From: Marchantia polymorpha subsp. ruderalis
Taxonomy: Eukaryota; Streptophyta; Marchantiopsida; Marchantiales; Marchantiaceae
NCBI GenBank assembly: GCA_037833965.1
Contig: AP031354.1
Span: 10,580,001-10,644,000, forward strand
Direction of reading: 5' to 3'
DNA length: 64,000 bases
Shown piece by piece: positions 35,591 to 48,800 of the stretch. Each line of letters begins with the position of its first letter. The first letter of the stretch is position 1. The notes below the pieces were generated by a model. The model did not search any database. It was not told the origin of the DNA and saw nothing but the letters and a program-made list of their open reading frames with translations. Made by a program: the position numbers and the translations under genes.

Positions 35591-37693
35591 TTCGGGGTCT
35601 CGATGAGGACAAGGTTTGCATAGTGCAATTATGGCGTCCACATTAACTCTGCTGTTAACTTCAATTTACAGTTGGGGTGCTGTTTCATCAAAGGAGCAAT
35701 GCACTTTAAAAGGTCCTCTTTTTTTTTTGTCTCTCTCTCTCTCATATTCATGTTTAACCATGCGTACCAAACAGTGGGATTATTGTGAACTTTTTGTATT
35801 AAAATGTTACCAAAGAGAACACTAATTTTAATTATATTTTGCGCACAAAGTGAGATGTGCACCGGTCTGAACTTTAATTCATGGAAGTGCACGTGTCTCA
35901 GCCAAACTATCACACACGGGATCGCTGTAACTTTCCAACCTAGTTTCTTGCACAAGTATTGTCTTCGACCCTTCATTAGCAAAATCATCAGCAAATATTC
36001 AAGCTCTCCATTGTTCTTTTATGGAGTTAACCGAAGCGATTGAGGCCATTACTCATGATATTATACACCTGATTTTTATATTCTCATTCTTAAAGGACTT
36101 ACTTTACAGCAGTTTTTTTGTTAGCAACATAATTGGACACAATTTGACTTAGAACTTAACGAATTTGAATGATATTTATATATCAAATACTCACTATATT
36201 TATTTACATAAATGAGATTGGATTTTTATTTTTTTGAGATTTATATGAATAGTTTACACAAATTTTGATCACAAAAACTACCCATGAAATAATTAAAATA
36301 TTTTTGACTGTTTAGGACCCCGAGGAATAGCTATGTAGAGATTTGACTTCTTTGCTTCTCTTAAAATGAAAGTATGAACATTTTGTGAAAGATTATCATA
36401 TTACATGGTGTATTATTCAATTTTTTACCTCTAAGCACTGTTTATTCAGACAACGGATACTAGTTAGTGTAATACTCTGTACTTTCGAATAATTATCCTC
36501 TAGATGTTCGCTTTGCATGTATGTAGATAGTTTGGATAGTTTGACATAGTAACACATCATTTCTACTGTGATGTCATCAGACCTAACACCATATTATCCA
36601 TTTTAATACGGTTATAATTACAGCTCTTAATGTACCCAATTTATACATCTTATATGAATTTGTTTTTCCATAGTGATGCCATTGATACGCAATTCTATGT
36701 TAGACCTTCGGGTTTATCCGTGTAAGACTCGATGAATTTTTTCATCTTCTGAAATTTTGTTTTAGATTTTTTCCGATTCACCTAAAAAAAAATTCACATG
36801 CTTCTCATATCAACATCAATAAAAGAAGATACTTATAGATTTTCCCAGAAAAGTATAATATTTTTGACGAGCCAACATATACACTTATAGCCAAGTATAT
36901 ATCACAATTGGTTTTTTTTTCACATCTATATAAATGTAGTTTCACATAATTTAATGATTATGAGTATGAGATTATAATATCCAGATAAAAGAAGAAAATG
37001 TAATTATTGAAATAATCGGACTTCACTAAATGATTTCAAACAGAAGATATAACAGGTTATTTTTTCGAAATTTTGAGCCAAATTATTATTTATTCATTTA
37101 TTTATATATTGGAACAAGCTCATCGTTGATTTTATGAACCTTGTGGAGGTTATTTCAATGTCTATATTTTTGTGATTTCATACTACACATTTGAACTACG
37201 GCTCAATATAACACAGAGACGTTCCGTTTAGATTTAACATTCAACTGAATCGAAAGATAGGGAAGCAGCATAAAGAGGTTGAAAATCTTAGGAAAATATT
37301 TAATGTACAGATAATATAACTTACTAAGAGAAAAATAACACCTATTTCAATTTATGCGATAGACACAATTTTTCAAGGTTGCTAACAACTAAATATATAA
37401 TTGCATTTGATTATTTTGATGCATGTCCCGTGTATTTAGAGTTCTGAAAATTAGATATGTAGAAATTAAAGCACACTTATATGTGAACTAAACATCAATT
37501 ATTAGCCAATAGACTTGGAAAGGAATCAGTACTCAAGCGTTTGATGAATTTTGGACATCGCAAAGCAAATAATATGGAGGAGTTCGTCGGGACAGATTCA
37601 GTCTATTAAAGGCTGAGCAATGAAAAGAATGAGAAAGGACTGAAATACATGCAATCGTTTATATGATTGGACTACATGGTATGACATTAAGAG

Positions 37694-37733
<40 letters not shown>

Positions 37734-38220
37734 TTCGACGGTCCATGACTAACTCACATGAGAAAGTCTTGTACGTATTTAATGATTTGTTGAATGGCAG
37801 GGTAAAAGTTGCAGTCGAAAATCAAACTGATCTGATTTTCTGGGAAGTTCCAACTTTTTTGTCCAATGACACGAATAAGAGATAGAACCCAATCCCATAG
37901 AGTTATATATGACTTGATTCAATCGCAAACTTGAGTGCATTCCAAATTAAAGATGAACTTAAAACGTGCAAAATGAGGAGTAGATATAAAATAATGATAC
38001 TTCAACTTTAAGTAGGACTAGTTCGACAGTTATGGAAGCGTACCTCTTACTAGGAATAAAAACCTTTGTTCATGGATACTTAAACAAGACAAGATCAAAT
38101 AAAATAATCCTACGACATGAATACCTTAAGATTAAAAATAATAATGAAAATTGTTTCGATCGAATAAAGAAATGATATGGTTCAATCCGACATGTATTTT
38201 TCAATAACTTCTGTGACTGG
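35591..38220. other. AT-rich island without a recognisable gene
   Basis: Composition switches abruptly from GC-rich to AT-rich near 35.59 kb and back near 38.22 kb. A minus-strand ORF at 35629-35994 has no domain I can name. There is an (AT)17-like run at 37698-37732. Like the 2.5-5.1 kb block, this is most simply an old insertion. Confidence 0.45.
37698..37732. repeat. (AT)n microsatellite
   Basis: Thirty-five bases of uninterrupted AT alternation inside the AT-rich island. Confidence 0.9.
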
Positions 38221-38718
38221 AGCAACGTCGAAACGTAGTTCTCGACGGCGCCTCTGATCGCCCAGGAAACTTGGTCACGAACGAAATGCAGAAGAGGTTC
38301 TGCAGGAGGCCGGAATGTGAAATTCGAGCTGGACCTCGGACAGAAAAATCATGGCGAGCAGAGGGCCGAGGCTCGCAGCAGCCGCAAGTACAGCACGCTC
38401 ATGACGCCCGCAGGGCGCTTTTGTTGCGTGGGCAACGATGAATGCAAGTGCACAGCAGGCGGTCTGCTGGCCCCCTTCCTTCCCTGCACTGCAACGCACT
38501 TTTCTCCATGCGTGCCAAACCTTGTCCTCTGCGACGTCCAGTAACACTTTGGGTAACGTACGAAAGGTACAACCCGATGTGTATGCAGTACGTGGTACGA
38601 GGCGTGTACACAGGCGATCTATACTTGTACAACCGGGAGCGCCATGACATGTAGGCACCATTTTTAACCCCAGCCCCAACCGCAACCCCAACCGGAATCC
38701 CCGAGTCGGCTTTCGCTG

Positions 38719-38738
38719 CGAAGACAGCGCTGTCTTCG
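38719..38738. repeat. Perfect 20-bp palindrome
   Basis: CGAAGACAGCGCTGTCTTCG reads the same on both strands. It has no spacer, so it suits a dimeric DNA-binding protein site more than an RNA hairpin. Confidence 0.9.
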
Positions 38739-40335
38739 TCAGCAGTGGGCTACTATACTATATACGCCCGGCAAGCTGCCGGCCTTGCCCAGACGCCCTG
38801 GCGCCCGGCAAGCCCGGATTGCCACCGTCGACGACAATACGCCGTCCGCGTCCGCGCTTCCGTCTGGTACCGCAGCCGTCGACTTGACGGGGCTCCCGCG
38901 AGCACCGTTCCCTCACGATACGGTACCGTGCCCCCGATGTATCGAGCCCCCGTCGACATTACGTAGAGTTGTCCGTTGGCATTACCCGTACAGAAAACGG
39001 TGCGCTACTATACAAGCCCCAAATCACACCATTCTCCTCACGTTGGCACTGCCGGCGTTGGAGTGGGCCCCACGGGGCCAGGGCGGAGGGAGGAGATCGA
39101 GCCGGGGCCTGGAGCTGGCGCAGGGGCTGGGGCTGGAGCTCGATCGCCCGACGATGGCGGGCCAAGGCGAGGCGAGAATTCGTCACCGTCAGGCGGACGG
39201 GCCGGAGCCCGCCGCTGGTCAGGGGCAGCCAAATTTAGCGCACCCGCGTCCCGAGTGTGTCGGGCAGAATCCGGATTCCGGTAGAGATGTGGGAGCAGGC
39301 CCAGCAGGCCCCAACAGGGGCTGGCTCGCTTCGGTGCGATCGATGGCAATTGGCAGCGTTCGTGAGCCGAGGTCGGGGGGCTACGTGGGGGGATCGCAGA
39401 AGCACTGTTTGCTCGGGGCTGATCACGTCCCGTTCCGACCGCAGTGAATATATGGTGGCTAAGATTCCTACCCCATCGAGCATCTCTCTTATCTGCTGGA
39501 GCGGAGCGGATGTTGCCGAACCTGAAGGCCCAAGGCGGGGCTTGTCAACGATCCCGGTGGCACGCGAAGTCGGAGGTGCGTCGTTTCCGCAGCCCCCCTC
39601 AGTCGGCAGAATATTCCGCGCCTCTCTCGCAGCGCATGTGGATCAGTGGGGCGTCCATGTTGGCGGATTCTTGAATCAATGACGAACCACGTCCGCACCG
39701 CGTCGCAACAGTGGGTATTTAAAGTTCGCTTTTTAGCCCCTTTCCCTGAGCCTCGCGCTTGCGCTTCTTCCCGCACGCTCCAATCAAGCTCGGGCTCTGC
39801 GCCGGGAGGAGGCGGATGTGGAAAGGTCGCGCACAGGGGCTTAAATGCGGGCCACCTGAGCCGTGCGATCTCCGGGCGGGGCTCGCGGCGCCGTCCGATG
39901 CGTCCGCAGATGCGGCACCCGGCTTGGACGCTGGGCTGAAGATGCCTCGGGGCAGGCCGGGGCTTCTTCTGTGCATGGGGCTTGCAGCAGCAGCAGCAGC
40001 GGAATCCTGTCGTGCTTATTCCTCTTCCTTCCTTTCGTCGGGCTTGTGTCTTGGGGGGCTGGGGCTGGGGCTCGGGATTCATTGGGCTTCCTGCTTTCTT
40101 TGTTTCTTCACCCGTGCTCGAGCATTCGGCAGAGGCGTGCACAGGGAACGGAGTGGCCAGCATTGAACTCCTGCCACACTCAATCCCATCGCCTCGCCTC
40201 GCAGCTGGGCACTGCTCATTCCTCCATTTTTGGCGGACAATGATTCTCGCACAGGCGAGTAGTAGCGTCCCCTTTTTGCCTCCCTTCTCGCTTCGGCGAG
40301 TAGCGGCGTCTTTCTGCCCTCCTCCCCAGAAGAAG

Positions 40336-40372
40336 CCCCAACCCCAACCCCAGCCCCAGTCCCAGCCCCAGC
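40336..40372 (-). repeat. CCCCAA/CCCCAG cluster (possible G-quadruplex on minus strand)
   Basis: Six C runs, mostly C4, are separated by AA, AG or GT-containing dinucleotides. Another cluster of the same type is at 38665-38696. Confidence 0.6.
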
Positions 40373-42379
40373 CAGAGCTCAGAGCCGAGCGGTCTCCTTA
40401 GTACCGGTAGTCAGTCGGAGGCGAGTAGCAGCGTAATTCGTCCATGAGGCTTAATTGTCCGTGTGAGAGACGCGGTTCCCAGCATTTGGTCGGTTCCAGC
40501 GCAGCAGCACATCCCCCGCTTTGAGGACCAACGGGGCGTATCATTACTAACAAGCGCCAAACTGGGATCACTCACACTCGCAGATTCTCGGCCTGATTTA
40601 CCCCCAAATTTACCCCCGCCCCGGATTCTGCTGCCCTCGGCTCTTCCTCGGCTCTCCCTCGCCCTCGATGCCTTTCTTCGTCCCTGCTGGAGGGCTTCGT
40701 GTGCCCTTGAATCCTCGATGATCTGCCGGAATCTCCATTCCAGGGATTTTTCTGTCCAGGTCCTCTCTAGCCTCGTCCAGCACAGCAGCACATTCTCCCC
40801 AGGTGTATTTTCCCTGCTCGCAAAATGACAGCAACCAGCGCCAGAACTGCAGAACAACACCGACACGACGACCGGAGTAGACCCACTGCTCCTCTAGTCA
40901 CTGATCAGCAAAATCCGGAGCTTGCTCCCTCTCCCTCTCTCTGCTGCTGCTGCTGATGATGATGATTCTTCTTTCGGTTCAGTTGCCCCTGCTTTGGCGC
41001 GGTGCACCGGATCTTGAAATGGCCCTTTCCTTTCCTTTGCTTTCCTTTGCATCCGGCTATTTGCTTGAGTGTGGTTGTGGAACAAGGGGGCCGTGCTCTG
41101 ACTGCATCCATGAAGGGATGGCCGTGACAGCCTCCGCTACTGGTGGCCGCACTCAATCACACGCCTCCACGACCTTCCGATATCCAAGTTTTGAACTTCT
41201 TTTGCTCTCATTGATTGTCGACTGTGATTGCCCGCCGTCCTCTCTCGGCTCATGTCTGTCCCCCACCACTCCACAATTCTTCTCGTCCCTGCCCTCCGTC
41301 AGAACGAATCACTCATGATCGATTCTGTGCTGGTCTCACTCTTTGCCGCCCTCGTCGCGGTCATGGCTGCTCGAACCCGCCTCCCACATTGGCCTCACCA
41401 CTGACAGTCCTGTCTCCATTTCCGTTCTGCAAGGACATGTTTTTCGTCACTTTCCCTCCGTACTCCATCACCCTTTCGTCTCTGCCTCTCTGCCTCTCGC
41501 CCGCTTTCTCGCTTCCTGTGGCTGCCAACGTTTTCCTCATCACCTCGGTTCGTTTTTCCTCGCTTTCCTCAACCATTTCTCCACTCCCCTGCTTTGGCCT
41601 TTGGCCGCCACTGTAGCCCCGTATTGTTTTCAGTGCCCGTGCTCGGCTGAAAATGGAGCCCCCGATTTCTCCGGTGCTCCGGAAAATAAAGCTCTCCAGC
41701 TCGACTCCCTGGCCAATGACCTGGAAAGCAAGAGTTCCATCATCCTCCCATTTCTCTCCTCTTCACGTTCTCTGCGTCACCACGAATGTGGACCGAATGT
41801 ACGAAGAGTTAGGGCCCAACACTATCCTCATTAATGTTTTTCTTCGTTTCTCCCACAGCCTGAAGACCCCAGGCCCAGTGCCCTGGCTGCGCGCTGCTAT
41901 TCAGGAGCAAATATTTACGACCCAGTCGTGACGGTCACAGATAAAGGCAGAGAATAGCATTTTTAATTGTGAATCATTGGCGGACATATACTCCTCGATA
42001 TCATTTCAGTTGCTTCTGCCAAGTTTCTCCGTCCTTATCATGTGGTTTCGCAGCTCTTCTCTGACCACTGAGAGACCAGTGCTTTCTAGCGTTCCCTGGC
42101 TTCATGTATTCCTCCACTTCTCTCCTATGAATGACAGTGGTCCTCAGATTTTGCGACCACAATAAACATGGCACGAGTGGAGGTTTACATGAACAGTTAG
42201 TTGGTTACAATTGGTGATGTGCTATTTTCAATACAGGTCATTTTTTATCAAGAGACTGTTTTACACATATCCATCTAATGGCCTTCCTGTGTGGAAACAA
42301 AATCTGAAGACTGCGAGAATTGAACATTTCCATGTAATCATCGGTTGGTTTCGTCCAAGTATATTAGAATCTCAAATCT

Positions 42380-42385
42380 TTTATT
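42380..42385 (-). terminator. Candidate polyadenylation signal for SPAG17
   Basis: AATAAA on the minus strand about 375 bases after the TAA stop at 42761-42763. Plant poly(A) signals are degenerate, so this is only a candidate. Confidence 0.3.
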
Positions 42386-42760
42386 ACAATCGACGGCACT
42401 CAAGTGTCCTGTCTTTGACTGCCAATATAAATGGTAATACTCAAACTTTCAGTATTTCTCAACTTCACGCACGTCGGACAACCGTGACGTGTCTTCCTCT
42501 AACCCGAAGCAGAGACATTGCCAAAAGCTTGATCTAAGCTCCATATCTCCAACGCCGCTTTGTGACAAACACGACATAAACCATCATTCTTCCCTGGTGG
42601 GAACCGTGATCTAGGTCGCTGCGGGATGAGGGTACCAGGAACTTTTTGACCTCTGCTGGCAAACCTTTCCCTTCCATCGCGACCTTGGCTAGCGCCAGTT
42701 TTCATCTCGTAACTTCAAGACCATAATCATAGAAGGAAAGCAAGCATCACAATCGCGCCT

Positions 42761-42862
42761 TTAAGTAGATTGTTGATGATTGCTTCCCTCATATGCTTTT
42801 GGGCGTACCACATTTGCAATAATTGGAAAGCGAAAAATATCATACTGAGTTAACACTTTGAT
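42761..42862 (-). CDS. SPAG17: SPAG17 last exon with stop
   Basis: Acceptor TTGCCTGCAG, then IKVLTQYDIFRFPIIANV, matching animal IEIMTEHEVLFLPVEATV, a short tail and TAA at 42761-42763. A GTACGC just after IIANV could act as a donor to sequence near 42.7-42.5 kb instead; read-through to TAA is simpler. Confidence 0.8.
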   Translation of the reverse strand: MKVLTQYDIFRFPIIANVVRPKAYEGSNHQQST

Positions 42863-45800
42863 CTGCAGGCAAATGCAATTTTTGTCAGAAGGTGTGGAAT
42901 CCGTAACTTGTATGCAAAAAGCTTCTGCTCTTTTCTACAGGCAACAAATGAGTACTAACCTCGTGGTTAAAAGAACCGAGACGATCAGCGCGGAAAAATA
43001 CACGGAGAGTTCTGTATAGGCCGGGAGGAACCTGACATGAGATGTGAACAGTTTCATACTTCAGCGTCTTTTCCAAAATCTATCAATCGGCTACAATAAG
43101 TCGCTCAGAAAGTCGATGGACAACAGCAACAAAACAAAAGTGCAGCTTTTTTTTGTCCCTGCAAGATGGTCCTGCATGGACCATCTTGCAAGGACAGAAT
43201 GGAAATAGATCCAAATGCAGTACTTCGTATTCAACGACAATGTGACATACCATGCCATATTCACAGAGTATCCTGCAACATGGGCCAAGATCTTCAAACC
43301 TAAAGCGTCCACCATTCGTACCATGATAATTTTGTAAAAATGCCACCTATTCCCATGCCGGCAGAGCAATACCTAATGCTTGTTAGATATCTTTAAAATA
43401 AAATGCTATGTTTAGACATCTCTGAGAGCAATGGAGCAACTGTCATTCAGCCTACTGCTCTTACTAACATACATTGCCAAAGCTCAGTTCTACACTCCAA
43501 ACGGTTACTCGCAATGTCCGACTGAGCATCATGTTGGTGATGCTCATTTCTGCTAGCGATCCTCTATCTTATTAGCTCATATGGTTGCTCTTTGTTGTTC
43601 TTTCCAAAATGCACTGGCCTCTGTCCTCTGTCAACAATTTCGTATCCCCTTATTAAAGCTTTGGGAAACCTTGGACGCGAGACTGACGAGGTCAAGTGTC
43701 CTAGTTCAGAGTATAATACCTTCATTGATATAGTACCGTATTCGACGGTACCGAAATCTAGACGATCCGGTACTAGCAAAAACTGATGTGTCCAGTCTAT
43801 AGGGGGTCTTGCACGCAACTTCAGGCCAGCGACGGATGAAATATTCATTTGAAGCATTGTTTGCAGGTTCAAGCGCAAATATTTTTCATTTTTAAGCCAC
43901 TCAGCTTTGACCCAACTGCATGGACAAGAAAATTCCAAAGTGAATAGTCTTCGTCTCGCGTTCCGAACACCGTGAGTTTGTACATGTCTACTAGGGGTCG
44001 AGGAAGTGAGAAAGAGAAACGTCAATGAGCCAAGAATAGAAGCTTTTTCTAAGTTACTGCCCTGCATCCTTTGGTAATAACGAAAGAAGACTCTGAAAAT
44101 TAGCAGAAAATTACCCAGGTCGATTAGGCAGAAGCTCAAGCTGTCGCTGCACAGCCTCATGATTGATATCCCAATCGACTCCAACAGGAGCCTGCCAGAA
44201 AGGCGGTAGTTCTGGCAAAGCGGGTTCAGGCGGCGTTTCTTCAATTTCCCTCGCAATCTGGAAATCAAATCAATCCTCTATGTTAATCAAAGAATGAGCT
44301 TCATCAACTTGCGCACTGCAAAAGATGTTTCAGCCAACAAAGAAAATATAGAGGTAACAGAAGTCGACTCTTGAAAACTGTACAAAGGGGTATATGATCA
44401 AACGCTTGAAAGCTTGGGTACTACTAAGCGCTGATAGTACAAGGAGCTTCCTTTACAATTTACAGCTCTCCTGAAGACATGGCCAGCTTTGAAGATAGTT
44501 ATAAACCACCTCAAACCACAAAGGCGAACACGGTTCTCTGAAAAAAGAACTCGGCTACAATCGTGATAAGGCGAAACTGAAAACTGGAGGACTTAGTAAA
44601 CCATTACCTGCTGAGTCCAAAATCATAATTAGACATGACAGTGTAGATCAAAACTACTCCCTGTTGACAGACTGCACTAAGTCATTACTTTTCTGGGAAA
44701 TTGCAAGCCTGTACGCCCTTTCCAAGTGGAAGAACTGAGATGCAAAATTCACCCTTCTGAGAATTCCCCTTGTTCAACTGTCTAAACTCTGAATAAAGAC
44801 TGGACCAAAAGCTAAGCAAGATATTATTACTGTACAGCCTGCAATTCGTTGGTTCTTCATAAGTATCTTTGATCAGTCTACGCAGCTTGGTGCAAGAGTT
44901 TCTTAGTAAGCTGCCTAGTCTGCCTGAACCTTCCCTACAGCCTCTATCGCATCAAAAGTCTGCAGATTCTCGACTGAGGTTTTAGCTTTAGGAATCCGAA
45001 GATGGAAGATCAAGAAGGCCGTCATATGGTGCTAGGCAGACTATATCCTTGTTGTGAACTGGACAACTTGCAAGGGCAACGTAGAAAGAAAACCTTGAGC
45101 AGACAGGGCAGCCTGTGACAAATCCCTTCGGTTTCAAAATATTCAGGCTGTCTGTAATATCAAGAGGATTTTACCTCACTGTCGACGTTATCCCCTTCCG
45201 TATCTTCAGTCGGCGGGTCTGGATTGTTGAGATCACTGCTTACAGCCACATTCTCGTTAAAGTAAACAAACTAATTTGTCTCTGAGAATTATTCAACTCA
45301 TTAGGTCATTCATACAGGTAGATCACCAATAGAGCTGTATAGAGGCATCAAATCTGATGTCTCTAGGTTAAGTTTGTTAGGTAGCACACCATTTGTGCAC
45401 ATCCACAAGGAGAGAGGAAGAAGCCTTTTGATATGGCTGAGAAGTGCATGTTAGTTGGATATGATGATACTAATAAGCATTACAAGATTTATAACCCGTT
45501 GACTAAACAGCTGTTCGGCAAAGGAGATATAATCGGAATGTGAGATCTGATGGTAGAGCATCTAGATCAGGACTTTAAACCTTCTCGGGAACTTAGATTG
45601 TAGACTCCCAAGAAGGAGAAATTCCAATTGGAGGAGAATGCCCAACTGAGGAGCTCGATGAAGGAGAAGAAGTGAATTCTCGTAGTGAGCCCGGGTTTAT
45701 AAGAGTTGCACCCATCAAAGTTTACCAAAGAAGATCTCGACCTGCAGCTGAAGAAGTGAGAAGGTCAACCAGAGTGTCTAAGGTGTTAGACAGGTGTGAA

Positions 45801-48800
45801 GCAAATCTACTGGTGATGGCAAGTGTAACAGAAGATCCTGTTACATTTGAAGCGGTCAGATTCTGATTTAAATCTATACAGTTTCAGAACTCATGGGACG
45901 TAGATTATTGCAAACCTGTATGTTGATGATCTGCTCATCACATGGAAGAATCTCAACCTTCCCTATGATAAACTGAAATGAAAATTTAAATGGGAATTTG
46001 ATATAAGTAATTTGGGTCCAATGCAGTATGTTAGAATACTGTTATCCTCCCTATTACTTCTTGTCTATGCGGATTCGTGCAGTTAGTGTCTTCATAGTTA
46101 GGTCTGTGATGTGATGATGTGATGTGGACTGTGACTGTGATGTGACTGCGACCCACTATAGGGGTGTGTCGCTTTGTATCCCTTGTCACATCCGTTACAT
46201 CCCTTGTCCCGGATTGGGTATTCAAACCCAATCTGGGACCTGTGTTTTATCAACAACTCTTCTGTGGATCCTTCCTCAGAACTAAGGAACCTGTGTCGAT
46301 GCATTCACTTTTCTAATAAAGTACTTCTTGGTCCTCCAGATTCGGAATCAAGAGGACTGCATACTACTTACACGGCTTTAGTATGTAAGAAGATACTTAC
46401 AGACTTCCAGATATTAGATTGTAAGCGCATTTTATTCCTATGGAACCACACTTGGAGTCAAATCTGTCTAAGTATGCTATTCTATAAGCAATGAAGGGGG
46501 GTATTACGATGTTTGCTTGCAGTAACATCGCAATACCCCCCGTAACAGTAGATAGTTAGAATCCAGTGAACAAGCTGACCTCTTACATTAAGTAACATAA
46601 TTAGTGAGTTTATTAGGTTAGACTCATTTCTAATTAAGGTAAGCGCACCTTCCCAAGGCGAATGCCCACATGTGCAGTGTACGATTTATCCTCTGTAAAC
46701 CCCAGTAGTCATTCTGAACATTCTCTAACCCTGTTGCAATTATTTACTGCACCTTTGCAGTCCTCGTACTAGAGTGAAGCTTTCTATGACATTCCTATGT
46801 ACTCTGAGTGGCTAAATAGCTGTTTGTGCATATGCATGAGACAGGAATGAGAATATTGGTTCTGACCTGTGACTGTCATGATCATACGGTTGGTACTCAT
46901 CAACCTTAGGCTCAACGTCATTCTCATTCTGAATTTGGTCTGGTTCTGCTTTGCAAGTGCTCTGCAAATGATAACATGTAAACTGAACAGTTTGATATAG
47001 ATGCCCCAAATCTGCCACGTTTGCTATGTAACTAGTACAGTACTTGGAAACGGTCTTCTCTAGGTCACGGCTTGAATATAAACGAAACGCATCCACTGTG
47101 CATCAACTGGGGAAAACAGGGAACGGAACCGTACAGTTGAGGGCTGCGGTCAACTTCTAAGCTACAAAGAATGTTCCTAGTTGGTGTTTTTCTTTAACAC
47201 AAAGATACAGGTACCAAAGTTGAAAGACGAACCCCCATATCAAATCCAACCATGAAGCAAGGTGTCCAATCTGCTGGGCCAATCTCTGGCTTTGGCTTCT
47301 TTGCCTTCGGCGTTTCCCAACAAAGCTTTAATCCCTGTTCGAAATAAATGAAATCAGAATCTTGGAGTTTGACAAGGTTAAGTCAATCTAGACAACACTT
47401 CATTCCTCCACGAACATTGAGCCTGCATGCTGTCAAGTACAAATTAAACTGCTTTCTGAGTATGATCAATTCATTTCTCTCTTAAGTTGGTGAGTTTTCT
47501 ACCGAATGTGCCTACTGTAATATCTTGAAAACAGGATGAAGAAATATATCCAGCTCCTCAAAAAGGGCAAACCTAATGGCAGAATTAATCTGTTCGGCAT
47601 CTTGGTGATAATTGAAGGCCAGAACTTAGAAATCTAGATGTTCCTACTCTCTTTACTAACAGTAAAAGTAAACAAACCTCCTCCTCCAAATCTTTTTCTG
47701 CATCCACCTCGGTCGGCTTTGGCTCCTGTCAGGGTAAGGCAAAATCTTTATTACTTGTATCTTCGGCAAGAGCAACATGACTGGCTACATTTGTAGAACG
47801 AGTCTGACCTAGCATACACATTTTGCTAAATGGACCATCAGGAAACAGTCCAAGAAGAATGTGGAGATATATGTGACAATCATACTACTCTCCAAGGCAG
47901 GGTGTCAGATTTCAATGCAGTTTTGGAGCTTCCCTCCTTTTTACACATTAAACCAGTAGATCTTCCATGTGCAGCCAAGTTGGTAGTGGAAGATATGGCA
48001 TAAAATGGATCTGTACCTCCTTGTACCATTCTTCAAAGAGACATGTCTCGGGTTTGATTTCTCGATCATTCTTTTCCTCCGTAGGTGGTTTTCGAGCGGG
48101 AAAATCATAAGGATCCTGCGAGAAAGAAAAAACCAACGACACATAAGCCTTTTCATCTGAACATACATCAACATACTACTGAGAAAACGAGTGTTCTGGA
48201 GAATTCAGATACAGAACTTGTCAACATTTTCGAAACGACAAGAAATACACTCGAAAAACATGAAGGATGGGTTCCTTACATTTCCCTCGTCAGACACCTG
48301 AACTCCTTGTTGGCCAAATTCCAAACCCTGCTCTGATCTTGGAGGGGTCGTCTCCACAGACCACCTCCTTGGACCCGGTGGAGGTCTACGGTAAAACTGT
48401 ACATCGCACAAAGTGGAAAGCAACAGTCTTATTGCACTCAGCGTGGCATCAGAGAGCAAGGGCATACAACGACTGAAAGTCTCAACCCACAACATGCACG
48501 TCCTTGATCAAGATACAACCAAGGTTCCATCTATTCACGTTGTATCCACATTGTTCTAAGTCAAAGAATTCTATGAGATACTAAACCAATTATAACCTGA
48601 TCTACTTGTTAATCTCAAAGTCAGTTTCTTTCTGTATTCAGTAGTAAAATAAGTTTTAGCAGTAAAATAGTGCTCGTATATAGTCAAAGTTTGTTACGAA
48701 CTTTTACCATTGTTTACTCCTCATTTAGTTTAGGACTTACGATAGGTTTGGCAGCCATCAGCAGCATTAAGATTAGGTTTCCGAGTTAAGACCTCGTATT

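Larger units (their letters stand above)
38221..42300. other. GC-rich DNA between the AT-rich island and the SPAG17 3' end
   Basis: No conserved protein is visible on either strand. Longer ORFs (for example 38785-39447 and 39489-40163) overlap in opposite strands and are Arg/Pro/Ala-rich. The region contains a perfect 20-bp palindrome at 38719-38738 and C4 clusters at 38665-38696 and 40336-40372. Confidence 0.4.

Noticed and set aside
35629-35994. Minus-strand ORF of 121 codons in the AT-rich island
   Set aside because: No domain, and its downstream part translates a simple CT repeat. No support as a gene.
38785-40163. ORFs of about 220 codons on both strands
   Set aside because: They overlap on opposite strands, are Arg/Pro/Ala-rich, and show no domain or splice pattern.
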